This document shows positions 1-7,402 of a DNA stretch of 15,944 nt, in pieces (the stretch's first letter is position 1; every line of letters starts with the position of its first letter). Location of the stretch: NCBI GenBank assembly GCA_017743585.1, contig JAGHYP010000029.1, positions 1 to 15,944 on the forward strand, written 5' to 3'. The notes beneath the pieces were generated by a model, which saw only the letters and a program-made list of their open reading frames with translations, made no database searches and had not been told where the DNA came from. The stretch is from Chloroflexota bacterium. GTDB lineage: Bacteria; Chloroflexota; Anaerolineae; Aggregatilineales; UBA2796. Made by a program: the position numbers and the translations under genes.

Positions 1-444
1 GTTGGTGACCAGCACAGAAGTCGGGCCGGGACGGACAGGCGTGTTGGGCAGACCGCGCGCCGGCGCCGCTGAGATGTTCTGGGCGTCGCTGCCCGCTTGC
101 AGCGAGCCACCTAGCGCCGCTATCGGGCTGGCGGGCAGCGTGGCGAGCAGCGCAAGCGCGCCATCATCGCGCAGGACGGCGGTCGGCAAGCTATCGGCCC
201 TGTAGGCGCGCGTCGGCTTGAAGGCTTCCAGCAACGGCAGGCGGTTCATCCAAATCACCTGCTCGCTGGTCGGCAGGCTGCGAAACCAGATTGGCGTCAC
301 GATCAGCACCAGAAAGGCGATGCTGGTGAAGAGGATCATGCCGAGGCCGAGGCATCCCAAGCCGAGCTTCAGCCACAGCAGATGCGACGGCGCAGCGTAG
401 GCTGCACTTCGATATGGCGCTCCAGCGATCGTGCGCTCAGACAT
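1..444 (-). CDS. Membrane-anchored protein of unknown family, N-terminal part (partial)
   Basis: An open frame runs from an ATG at 444 down to base 1, giving 148 residues with no stop; the gene continues beyond the window. The start MSERTIAGAPYR is followed by one strongly hydrophobic segment at about residues 28-53, with a basic residue (K27) just before it. This suggests an N-in single-pass anchor with the rest outside. After it comes a segment RLPLLEAFKPTRAYR (68-82) and then a low-complexity Ala/Pro/Thr/Ser-rich stretch (about 100-145) that reads like a surface linker before an unseen domain. I do not recognise the family; the functional domain is probably outside the window. The Shine-Dalgarno is weak (GAG 10 nt before the ATG). 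The gene is divergent from tilS across 106 bp with no convincing promoter in either direction. The frame is supported by being open over its full length and by the membrane-segment-plus-linker pattern. Confidence 0.6.
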   Translation of the reverse strand, partial: MSERTIAGAPYRSAAYAAPSHLLWLKLGLGCLGLGMILFTSIAFLVLIVTPIWFRSLPTSEQVIWMNRLPLLEAFKPTRAYRADSLPTAVLRDDGALALLATLPASPIAALGGSLQAGSDAQNISAAPARGLPNTPVRPGPTSVLVTN

Positions 445-550
445 TGTGAAATCTCAGGCACACAGCGGCGCTGCGCGCAACTTTCCCGTAGAATATCCTG
501 AACATGATAGCGCAAAAGACGCCCTCCCGCTGAACGATTAGAAAGCTCTT

Positions 551-1519
551 ATGTTAGACCTGCAAAAGCGCGTGCTGGCGTTCTGCCGCGCAGAGCGGCT
601 CTTCAAACCCGCTGAGCGCGTTGTGGTGGCCGTCTCAGGCGGCGCGGATTCCCTAGCGCTGCTGCACATTCTGCGGGAGCTGCAAGGCGATCTGCAGATC
701 GCTCTACACGCTGCCACGCTCGATCACGGCTTGCGCGGCGCGCAAGGCGCCGAGGACGCGGCGTTTGTGGCGCAGGTCGCGGCCGCTTGGCAGATTCCAT
801 GCACAGTTGGCAGCGCAGACGTGCCGCGCCTCGCCGCGACTTGGCGGCTCGGCATTGAGGCGGCGGCGCGCCGCGCGCGCTACGCTTTTTTGCAGCAGTG
901 CGCAGCGCAGATCGGCGCCACGTGCATCGCGACCGCGCATCAGCGTGACGATCAGGCTGAGACCGTGCTGCTGCACTTGATTCGCGGCAGCGGCCTAGCG
1001 GGGCTGCGCGGCATATTGCCCTCTAGCGAGCGCGACGGGATGCGCATTGTGCGTCCGCTGCTGACAATCGGTCGCGATGAGCTGTTGGCGTATCTCACAG
1101 CGCTCGGCGTGACGCCGCGCGATGATCCGAGCAATTCGGATATGCAGTTCGCGCGCAACAAAGTGCGCCACGCGATCATGCCGCTGCTGCGCGAGATCAA
1201 TCCATCAGTGACGTTGAGCCTTGCGCGCATGGCTGAGACCTTGCGCGAAGATTACGCCGCGCTGATGGCGAGCTTGCCGCCTTTTGTGCCGCCGAGCATC
1301 CAGCGCGATGCATTCCTGCGCTTGCTGCCCGCGCAGCAACGTCTGTGGTTGCGAGCTGCTGTGCAGCACATCGCGCCTGGGCGCGAGCTGAGCTTCGAGC
1401 GCGTGGAAGCGGCGCTGCGCTTTGTGCGGGGGCTGCGCACGGCAGGCGGCGTGCAGCTTGGCGGCGGCATTTGGCTGCGCGCCGATCAGGCGCGGCTGCG
1501 CGTGCAACGCGAGGGCTAA
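551..1519 (+). CDS. tilS: tRNA(Ile)-lysidine synthase TilS
   Basis: TilS ligates lysine to C34 of the CAU-anticodon tRNA(Ile), using ATP, so that it reads AUA codons; it acts in the cytoplasm and is normally essential. The 322-residue product has the PP-loop ATP pyrophosphatase motif SGGADS at residues 29-34, the second N-type ATPase element TLDHGLRG at 56-63, and the family block ATAHQRDDQAETVLLHLIRG followed by GLAGLRGI. The segment DPSNSD followed by ARNKVRH matches the conserved part that contacts tRNA. The protein is shorter than E. coli TilS (about 430 aa) and the C-terminal region is reduced, as in many non-proteobacterial TilS. The ATG at 551 has a GAAAG 5 nt upstream. It is a single gene with a 232-bp gap to the next gene on the same strand. 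Identification is by motif and order, and is firm. Confidence 0.95.
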   Translation: MLDLQKRVLAFCRAERLFKPAERVVVAVSGGADSLALLHILRELQGDLQIALHAATLDHGLRGAQGAEDAAFVAQVAAAWQIPCTVGSADVPRLAATWRLGIEAAARRARYAFLQQCAAQIGATCIATAHQRDDQAETVLLHLIRGSGLAGLRGILPSSERDGMRIVRPLLTIGRDELLAYLTALGVTPRDDPSNSDMQFARNKVRHAIMPLLREINPSVTLSLARMAETLREDYAALMASLPPFVPPSIQRDAFLRLLPAQQRLWLRAAVQHIAPGRELSFERVEAALRFVRGLRTAGGVQLGGGIWLRADQARLRVQREG

Positions 1520-1751
1520 TCGCGCATAAGATGCCAGCTCGAGTCCGAGTCTCGTGCGGGGATCGAGATGAACTTGTGCGGAAAACCGAGCGCGAAGAGG
1601 GCTTGACAAACACCTCGCCTCGTGTTAAGGCTTCTGGCGGCGAGCCCCGGAAAGATGCGGCGCAGAAATCGGGCGGGAAGCTGTCTAAGGCGCACTTCAG
1701 GTCAATGGATGCACGCTTGGGTACGGCGCGCAACACGATATTTGTGATCCC

Positions 1752-2540
1752 ATGCAGCCCACTGAGGGTACCGAGATAAGCAAAAGCTACACGCCTAAGC
1801 CCGACTCTTCTTGGGCAGTTCGCTTGAATCGCTGGGCGCTGACGTGGTCGCGGCACTACCTGAAAATTCTGCTGATTCCGCTCGCCATCTTCGTCATCCT
1901 GCCGTTCGTAGCACCGACCCTGATGAAGATCGGCGCGACTGGCGCCGCCGAAATCATCTACGGTATCTACAGGCCGCTGTGCCACACCTTCGCCTTCCGC
2001 TCGTGGTTTCTGTACGGCCAGCAGAGCGTCTACCCGCGAGAGGCGGCGCAACTCGGCGCGCCGCTCACCTACGAGGCGCTCCTGCCGACCATCATCCGCG
2101 CGCTGAATCGGACTCCGCCCGCCGATTCGCCGATCCCCGCTGACCAGTGGTACGCGCGCGAATTCATAGGCGATCCACAGCTCGGCTACAAGGTCGCTGT
2201 GTGCCAGCGCGACGTCGCGATCTATGCAGGCTTACTGATCGGCGGCATGATCTACGCGATACCGCGCGTGCGTCGGCAGTTGCGACCTGTGCCGCTGTGG
2301 CTGTATCTATGGCTCGGCTTGGCGCCGATCGGGATTGATGGCTTCTCGCAGTTGCTGAGCGGCAGGCTCTGGCCGCTCCGCGAGACCACGCCGACTTTCC
2401 GCGTTGTGACGGGCCTGCTCTTCGGGCTGATGAACGCTTGGTTGGCTTTCCCGTATCTGGAAGCGACCGCGCGCGAGGCGATCCGCGAGATCGAGGCGAA
2501 GTTCGCTAGGCGCGCCAAGCATCTGCGCCAGAAAGACTAG
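1752..2540 (+). CDS. DUF2085 family membrane protein
   Basis: This 262-residue integral membrane protein carries the DUF2085 signature: YGIYRPLCHTFAFRSWFLYG (residues 70-89; Cys77-His78 and Arg83), then GYKVAVCQRD (145-154; Cys151, Arg153), and the closing GIDGFSQLL plus RVVTGLLFG blocks. Likely membrane segments are at about 37-57, 154-171, 181-199 and 217-236. The Cys-His/Cys pair could bind a metal or form a disulfide, but the family has no established biochemical role. The C-terminus (EIEAKFARRAKHLRQKD) is basic and probably cytoplasmic. No good Shine-Dalgarno precedes ATG 1752. A perfect -35 hexamer TTGACA lies at 1603-1608 but has no convincing -10, so the promoter is unassigned. The gene converges on yebC with only 12 bp between their stops. 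The family assignment is strong; the function is unknown. Confidence 0.85.
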   Translation: MQPTEGTEISKSYTPKPDSSWAVRLNRWALTWSRHYLKILLIPLAIFVILPFVAPTLMKIGATGAAEIIYGIYRPLCHTFAFRSWFLYGQQSVYPREAAQLGAPLTYEALLPTIIRALNRTPPADSPIPADQWYAREFIGDPQLGYKVAVCQRDVAIYAGLLIGGMIYAIPRVRRQLRPVPLWLYLWLGLAPIGIDGFSQLLSGRLWPLRETTPTFRVVTGLLFGLMNAWLAFPYLEATAREAIREIEAKFARRAKHLRQKD

Positions 2541-2552
2541 GCGCGCCGCGCC

Positions 2553-3302
2553 TCACGCCATCGCCGCCGCCACTTCGTCGCTGATGCTCAAATTGCTGGC
2601 GACGCTCTGCACCTCTTCCAGCTCTTCCAACTTCTCCAGCAAGCTGGCCACTTGCATGGATTCCTCGGCGCCTAGCTCGATCTCGTTCTTGGCGAGCCAA
2701 CTCAAGCCTGAGTCCGTGATTTTGTAGCCCGCCTCGCTCAGTTTGCTCTCAACCGCTGAGAGCGCCTCGCGCGATGTGTAGACGATGTGCGTCTCTTCGC
2801 CCGTCACCACGTCGTCGGCGCCTGCGTCCGCCGCCGCCAAGAGCAGTTCATCTGGATCGACGCCCTCGGCGCTGATCTCGATATAGCCCTTGCGCTCGAA
2901 TTGCCATGCCACGGCATTCGCCTCGGCTAGGCTGCCGTTGGCGCGGTTGAAGAGCGTGCGAATGGCTGAGAGCGTGCGATTGCGATTATCGGTCAGCACG
3001 TCGACTAGGATCGCCACGCCGTGCGGGCCGTAGCCCTCGTAGGTCACTTCTTCCATCATCACGCCGTCATCGCCGCCGCCTATGCCGCGCGCAATGGCGC
3101 GTTCGATATTTTCCTTCGGCATATTGGCGGCCTTCGCTCTGGCGATGGCGAGCCGCAAGCGCGTATTCGCCTCAGGATTGCCGCCGCCTTCGCGCGCTGC
3201 GATGGTCAGCTCGCGCCCGAGCCGCGTGAAGAGCTTGCCGCGCTTGGCGTCCAGCGCGCTTTTCTTACGCTTGATGGTAGACCACTTGCTATGCCCTGAC
3301 AT
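2553..3302 (-). CDS. yebC: YebC/TACO1 family protein
   Basis: The 249-residue product starts MSGHSKWSTIKRKKSALD, the hallmark N-terminus of YebC/TACO1. It continues with the conserved segments FTRLGRELTIAAREGG, ANMPKENIERAIARG and the motif YEGYGPHGVAILVDVLTDNR, then the acidic C-terminal domain. Length equals the family norm (about 240-250). The frame is open 13 codons further upstream, but ATG 3302 is the start: it gives the family N-terminus and has a GGGAGA Shine-Dalgarno at 3311-3316 with 8-nt spacing, and the promoter -10 box (3341-3346) would leave a leader of about 30 nt. The family is often labelled a transcriptional regulator, whereas mitochondrial TACO1 and recent bacterial work point to a ribosome-associated role in translating difficult (proline-rich) stretches. 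It stands alone here, between a convergent DUF2085 gene and the WD40 gene. Confidence 0.96.
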   Translation of the reverse strand: MSGHSKWSTIKRKKSALDAKRGKLFTRLGRELTIAAREGGGNPEANTRLRLAIARAKAANMPKENIERAIARGIGGGDDGVMMEEVTYEGYGPHGVAILVDVLTDNRNRTLSAIRTLFNRANGSLAEANAVAWQFERKGYIEISAEGVDPDELLLAAADAGADDVVTGEETHIVYTSREALSAVESKLSEAGYKITDSGLSWLAKNEIELGAEESMQVASLLEKLEELEEVQSVASNLSISDEVAAAMA

Positions 3303-3340
3303 CCGATCTGTCTCCCGTGTACTCAAGCCGTGGCCCGGCA

Positions 3341-3370
3341 ATTATAACAGATCGGGCGGGCGATGTTCAA
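3341..3370 (-). promoter_or_regulatory. sigma70-type promoter of yebC
   Basis: On the minus strand the sequence reads TTGAAC (3370-3365; 4 of 6 to the -35 consensus), an 18-bp spacer, then a perfect TATAAT (3346-3341). Transcription would begin near 3334, giving a leader of about 32 nt containing the GGGAGA ribosome binding site of yebC. It is the best-matching housekeeping promoter in the window. Confidence 0.7.
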
Positions 3371-3437
3371 TGCGGCGCGGATTGCAGGCGGGTCGCCGTG
3401 CGGCGCGCGGCTGCAGAATGCGATGGCGTTACTTTGC

Positions 3438-4574
3438 TCAGCGGACGCCCCAGATGCGGATAGTGCCATCATCTGAGCTTGAGGCGATATAGCGTCCATC
3501 GGGCGACCACGCCACTGAGAGCACAGTGTCTGTGTGCCCTTCAAGCGTCCGTAGCAGACGCCCTGATATCGCGCCCCAGACGCGGACAGTGCGGTCAGCT
3601 GATCCTGCCGAGGCGAGAAAGCGCCCGTCAGGCGACCACGTTACTGAAACCACAAACCACTTATGCCCCTCGAGCGTCCGCAGAGGCTTCCCAGTCTGGG
3701 CGTCCCAGACGCGGACTGTGCGGTCACTTGAGCCTGAGGCGAGGAAGCGTCCATCAGGTGACCACGCCACTGAATCCACAGCGTTTGTGTGCCCTTCAAG
3801 TGTCCGCACGCGTTGTCCTGTGGTCGCGTCCCAGACGCTGATTTTGTGGTCATATCTACCCGTGGCGAGGTAGCGCCCGTCAGGCGACCACGCGACTGAG
3901 AGAACATCATGGCGCTCTACGGGCGTCCGCACGAGTTGCCCTGTGGCTGTGTCCCAGATGCGGACTGTGCTGTCCCGTGATCCTGAGGCGAGGTAGCGTC
4001 CGTCTGGTGACCACGCAACTGAATCCACATAGCCTTCATGCCCTCTGAACGTCCGCACTAGCGCCCCAGACGCCACATCCCAGACGCGAACAGTGCGATC
4101 GACTGAGCCTAGAGCGAGGAAGCGTCCGTCAGGCGACCATGCTACCGAAAGAAGTTCATCTGAAAACATCGCGCCTGAAGGCTCACTAAAGCTCCGCAGG
4201 TATGTGCGCGTTTCAGCGTCCAAGACGGCGAAATAGCGTCTTGAGACACTGACAAGGGTGCGCCCGTTGGGCGACCACGCTATTTCCTTTCCATCAGCAT
4301 CGATCGTCCACAGCGTCGCTAGGCGGCCGATATTCGTTCCCGAGATTGTAGTCGGGCGGAAGGTGGCAAAGAAGGTAGCAGTGACTGTCCGGATATACGC
4401 CTCAACATCAGCTTGAAAAGCGGTTGCCGTGGCGTTAGCAGCTGCCGTAGCAGCGCTTGCTGTGGCATTAGCAGCTGCTGTGGCGGCTGCTGCTGTAGCG
4501 TTGGCAGCTGCTGTGGCAGCATTGGCAGCTGCTGTGGCGGCTGCTACTGTAGCGTTAAGCAGCTGCCGTGGCAT
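3438..4574 (-). CDS. WD40 repeat beta-propeller protein with Ala-rich stalk (5' end frameshifted)
   Basis: The frame encodes an Ala/Asn/Thr-rich helical stretch, a linker (ADVEAYIRTVTATFF) and then seven WD40 blades. Each has the core [SE][VI][AT]WSP[DN]GR followed, in most blades, by a VRVWD-like strand end. The first, EIAWSPNGRTLVSV, is the most divergent and lacks the WD; the last ends at the C-terminus IRIWGVR. Seven blades make a complete propeller, presumably a protein-binding platform. The ATG at 4574 is only the first start in the intact frame. One extra base at 4557/4558 separates it from an upstream fragment carrying a membrane anchor, so the native protein was probably about 445 aa, anchored, with the propeller outside the cell. 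Such anchored or kinase-linked WD40 proteins are common in Chloroflexota. It lies downstream of sbcC on the same strand and may share its transcript. Partners are unknown. Confidence 0.8.
   Translation of the reverse strand: MPRQLLNATVAAATAAANAATAAANATAAAATAAANATASAATAAANATATAFQADVEAYIRTVTATFFATFRPTTISGTNIGRLATLWTIDADGKEIAWSPNGRTLVSVSRRYFAVLDAETRTYLRSFSEPSGAMFSDELLSVAWSPDGRFLALGSVDRTVRVWDVASGALVRTFRGHEGYVDSVAWSPDGRYLASGSRDSTVRIWDTATGQLVRTPVERHDVLSVAWSPDGRYLATGRYDHKISVWDATTGQRVRTLEGHTNAVDSVAWSPDGRFLASGSSDRTVRVWDAQTGKPLRTLEGHKWFVVSVTWSPDGRFLASAGSADRTVRVWGAISGRLLRTLEGHTDTVLSVAWSPDGRYIASSSDDGTIRIWGVR
3460..4300 (-). repeat. Tandem WD40-coding repeats, about 126 bp period
   Basis: The element GGCGACCACG or GGTGACCACG (coding for WSPDG) recurs at spacings of about 129, 126, 126, 123 and 126 bp from about 3503 to about 4133. 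This corresponds to 41-43 residues per blade. Adjacent units are highly alike at nucleotide level (AGCGTCC.TCAGGCGACCAC and GACGCGGACTGTGCGGTC variants), showing recent internal duplication or conversion. These are coding repeats, not a CRISPR. Confidence 0.8.
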
Positions 4575-4575
4575 T
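4419..4575 (-). repeat. 33-bp/21-bp repeats encoding an Ala-rich helical stalk
   Basis: Translated on the minus strand with the extra T at 4557/4558 removed, this stretch reads NATAAA, NATVAAATAAA, NAATAAA, NATAAAATAAA, NATASAATAAA, NATATAF. Units are mostly 11 residues (33 bp) with one 7-residue (21 bp) unit. Eleven- and seven-residue periods are those of hendecad and heptad helices. The DNA is built from near-identical GCCACAGCAGCTGC cores, which favours slippage and can explain the frameshift. Confidence 0.75.
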
Positions 4576-4797
4576 CTGTTGGGCGCGCGCCGTCTGCGCT
4601 GCTGCAAGTGTCTGCTCGGCTGCCGCCGCGGGCGAGAGCGTTGATTGCCCGAGCAGTGCCGCTACAGCGGTTGGCGACGCTGCCCGCTCAGCAGGTTGTT
4701 GTTGCGCAGGCCGCGCTGCAATGATCACAAGCAGCGCTAAGACGATCAGCGCTCCTGCGCCCGCCAGAAGACCTTTACCTTTAATTTCAGATGCGTT
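4555..4797 (-). pseudogene. Frameshifted 5' fragment of the WD40 gene (membrane anchor plus start of stalk)
   Basis: In the minus-strand frame between a TGA (4800-4798) and a TAA (4557-4555) there are 80 sense codons. They read KGKG, then a hydrophobic helix GLLAGAGALIVLALLVIIAA, then a Gln/Ala/Pro-rich segment, then AEQTLAAAQTARAQQ and NATAAA before the stop. Skipping one T at 4557 turns GCT TAA CGC into GCT AAC GCT ACA, and the reading joins without a gap onto the NATVAAATAAA repeats of the WD40 frame. This fragment is therefore the true N-terminus of that gene. It has no in-frame ATG; the possible starts are CTG near 4767 (AAAGGT just upstream), ATT, or GTG inside the helix. An ATG at 4808 is in a different frame and soon meets a stop (TGA). 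The gene is therefore either truly decayed or miscalled in two places. Confidence 0.6.
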
Positions 4798-4813
4798 TCA
4801 AAGTGCATCGCTG

Positions 4814-7387
4814 TTAGCGCACAGTGAGGCTCGCGCCGCCGCCCGGCGACTTGCGCACTTCGATGTGGGTCGGGAAAGCGTCGCGCAGCTCTTCGATGTG
4901 CGTCACGACGAGGATCAGGTCAAAGCGATCCTGCACTGCGTTGATCGCCTCGATCAGCCGCTCGCGACCGACCGCGTCTTGCGAGCCGAAGCCTTCGTCT
5001 ATGACCAAAGTGCGCAGTTGCGCGCCCGCGCGCCGCGCCAAAAACTGGCTGAGCGCCACGCGCAGTGCAAAATTGATGCGGAAGCTCTCGCCGCCGCTGT
5101 AGAGCGCGTAATCGCGCTGCCCTAGCTCGTCGCTGATCAGGATATCGAGCGTCTCGATCACGCCCTCGCCGCTCTTTTTGCCGCGCTGAGTCTCGAAGCG
5201 CAAATGCATCCGACCGTCGCTCATGCGCGCCAGCAGATCGTTCGCCAGCATTTCCAGCTCAGGGATGGCGGCTTCGATCAGCATGGCGGGCACGCCTTTC
5301 TTGCCGAAGGCGCTCTGCAGCTCTTGATAGAGCCGCTCTTGCGCGCTCAGCTCGGTCAGTTGCTCGCGCAGCGCGTGCAGGCGCTCGCGGATGCCCGCAA
5401 AGCTCTCCAGCTTGCCCTTGAGCGACGCATAGCTCTCGGTCAGGGCGTTGTAAGTTGCGCGCAGCCTATCGCGCTCGGCGCGGCGCTGCTGCGCTTGCTG
5501 AGCGAGGGCGGCGAGCTCAGCGGCGCGCGCTTCCAGCGCCGGCAAGGACGCTTCCAGCTCGGCGATGCGCGCTCGCTTCTGCTCGGCTTGGCGCTGCTTC
5601 TCTGCGATGCGCCGCTGCAGGGGGGGCGATTTTTCGAGCGCCTGCCTGAGCTGCTCAGCGCTCAGGCGAGCCTCTTGCAGCGCCATCAGCTCCTGGCGCA
5701 AGGCGTTGTGCGCCTCAGGATCGTAATTCAGCGCCTCAGCTTGGCGCTCGCATTCCGCCATGCGCTGGCGCGCCGACTCGGCGAACGATTCTGAATCGAG
5801 CTGCGCTTGCAATGCGGCGCGCTCGGAGCGCAACTGAGCGACGCGCTCGGCGGCGTCCTGAGCGGCGCGCAGGCTGGCTTCAAGCGCGCCAAGCTGCTTG
5901 CTGAGCGCCGCTTCCTGACGCTTGAGCGCGTCCTCAGACGACTCGGCTTGTCGTTTGAGCTGATCGAGCTGCTCATCAGCAGCCTTGATAGCTCGCTTGG
6001 TCTTGCGGTATGCGTCGCGCAATGCTTCGATCTGCTTATCGTGCTCGGCGATGAGCGCGGCGCGCTTCTCAGGCGAGAGCGGCGCGTTGCAGACAGGACA
6101 TAAAGCAGTTTGCGCGGCCTGCAGCACGTCGCGGCGGCTGCGCAGCTGCTTGCCTTCGCTCTCGATCTGAGCGTTCCTCGCCTCGTACGCGGCGCGCGCT
6201 TCGGCGAGCTGCGCGATCTGCTCGCGCAGCGCTTGCTGCCCCGCTTTCTGCTGCTCCAGCGCGGTCAGTTCAGCCTGCGCCTGAGCGCGCTGCTTTTGAA
6301 GCGAGTCGCGCTGTGCGGCGTCTCGCTCAAGGAGCGCGATCTGGCGCTCAAGCGCCTCGCATTGCGCTTGCAAGCGCTCGCGCGCCCGCTCGAGCTCGGC
6401 TTCGGCGACGCGATAGGCGCTCTCAAGGCGCGCAAATTCGCGGGCAACTGAATCGAGCGCCATCACTTCGGACTCAAGCCGTTGGCGCTGCGCCTCGGCG
6501 CGCTCGATCTCGGCTCGCTGCGCGATCAAGGCGTCGCATTGCGCGGATTCGCGCTGCAGCTCGGCAAGTTCGTGCGCGAGCGCGGCGAGGTCGCTCTCGA
6601 GGGCTTGGATGTTCTCTTGTGCGCTCTTGTATTCGCGTTGCGCGGCAGCCAATTGGTCGGGCAGATTGCTCAAGGCGCAATACGCCTCTTCGGCGCGATC
6701 GAGGGCGTCGCGCGCTTCGTCGAGCTGGCGGCGCAAGGCATCTACTTCCTCCTGCAAGGCGGGCGCCTGTGCCAATTCCGCCTCAAGGCGCTCGATTTCG
6801 CGCTGACTCTCGGCGCGCTGCACGGCGCACTCGCGAGCGCGCTCTTTGGCGCGAGCCTCGTAGGCTTCCCAGTGCGTCAGACCGAGGATTTCAGCTAGAA
6901 TTTCTTTGCGGCGCGCAGGGGTCTGCGTGGCGAAGGCATCGGCTTTGCCTTGCTGTAAGAAAGCGGAGTGGACGAAAGTCTCGTAGTCCAAGCCGATGCG
7001 CCGCCTGATCTCCTCATCCACATCGCGGACGTGCGCGTGTTCGTTGATGGGCAGCCATTGCTTGCTCGCCGAGTCGTAGACGCGAAAGAGGACAGACTGC
7101 TTGCTCGTCCTGCTGCCCTTGTTGTACAGGCGCTGCACCTGATAGCGCTGTCCGCCTTGCTCGAAGGTGAGCGCGACGAACATCTCGTGCTGACCGACGT
7201 GCAGGAGCTGATCCTTATCGCTGGCGCGCGCCTTCCCCCAGAGCGCCCATGTGATGGCGTCCAGCAAGGATGACTTGCCCGCGCCATTGGCGCCTGTCAG
7301 GCAGGCGACGTGGATGCCGTCCAGCGAGAGCCTGACTTGCTCGCGATAGGCGAGGAAATTTTTGATGATCAGCTCCAGCGGACGCAT
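4814..7387 (-). CDS. sbcC: SbcC/Rad50-like SMC-type ATPase
   Basis: The 857-residue protein has the layout of SbcC/Rad50. It shows an N-terminal ATPase half with Walker A GANGAGKS (32-39) and the Q-loop segment FLQQGKADAF (143-152), then a long Glu/Arg/Ala-rich antiparallel coiled coil (about 180-690). The zinc hook CPVC (430-433) sits in the middle of the coil. The C-terminal half has signature YSGGES (763-768), Walker B TLVIDEGFGSQD (793-804) and the H-loop His830. With SbcD it would form an ATP-dependent nuclease for hairpin and blocked DNA ends in the cytoplasm. It is shorter than E. coli SbcC (1048 aa) because the coils are shorter. The ATG at 7387 lies 15 bp after the stop of a metallophosphoesterase gene, with no clear Shine-Dalgarno, so coupling is likely. 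No typical SbcD is in the window. A general SMC-like ATPase is the only real alternative. Confidence 0.93.
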   Translation of the reverse strand: MRPLELIIKNFLAYREQVRLSLDGIHVACLTGANGAGKSSLLDAITWALWGKARASDKDQLLHVGQHEMFVALTFEQGGQRYQVQRLYNKGSRTSKQSVLFRVYDSASKQWLPINEHAHVRDVDEEIRRRIGLDYETFVHSAFLQQGKADAFATQTPARRKEILAEILGLTHWEAYEARAKERARECAVQRAESQREIERLEAELAQAPALQEEVDALRRQLDEARDALDRAEEAYCALSNLPDQLAAAQREYKSAQENIQALESDLAALAHELAELQRESAQCDALIAQRAEIERAEAQRQRLESEVMALDSVAREFARLESAYRVAEAELERARERLQAQCEALERQIALLERDAAQRDSLQKQRAQAQAELTALEQQKAGQQALREQIAQLAEARAAYEARNAQIESEGKQLRSRRDVLQAAQTALCPVCNAPLSPEKRAALIAEHDKQIEALRDAYRKTKRAIKAADEQLDQLKRQAESSEDALKRQEAALSKQLGALEASLRAAQDAAERVAQLRSERAALQAQLDSESFAESARQRMAECERQAEALNYDPEAHNALRQELMALQEARLSAEQLRQALEKSPPLQRRIAEKQRQAEQKRARIAELEASLPALEARAAELAALAQQAQQRRAERDRLRATYNALTESYASLKGKLESFAGIRERLHALREQLTELSAQERLYQELQSAFGKKGVPAMLIEAAIPELEMLANDLLARMSDGRMHLRFETQRGKKSGEGVIETLDILISDELGQRDYALYSGGESFRINFALRVALSQFLARRAGAQLRTLVIDEGFGSQDAVGRERLIEAINAVQDRFDLILVVTHIEELRDAFPTHIEVRKSPGGGASLTVR

Positions 7388-7402
7388 CAGCTGTTCGGCG
7401 CG

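Noticed and set aside
1603..1631. Promoter with a perfect TTGACA before the DUF2085 gene
   Set aside because: No -10 box better than 3 of 6 is found at 16-18 bp spacing, and the leader would exceed 110 nt.
1197..2051. Long minus-strand open frame of 284 codons across the tilS 3' end and the DUF2085 start
   Set aside because: Its Arg/Ala/Ser-rich composition is typical of antisense GC-rich coding DNA, and it overlaps two recognised genes.
3384..3415. Inverted repeat (TGCAG/CTGCA with inner CGCC/GGCG) downstream of the WD40 gene as a terminator
   Set aside because: The stem is interrupted and no T-run follows on the minus strand.
3460..4300. Regular repeats as a CRISPR array
   Set aside because: The repeats have a period of about 126 bp, are coding, and translate into WD40 blades with no spacer structure.
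5204..7008. Several plus-strand open frames of 100-231 codons opposite sbcC
   Set aside because: All are shadows of the Glu/Arg/Ala/Leu-rich coiled coil, without independent start signals or recognisable domains.
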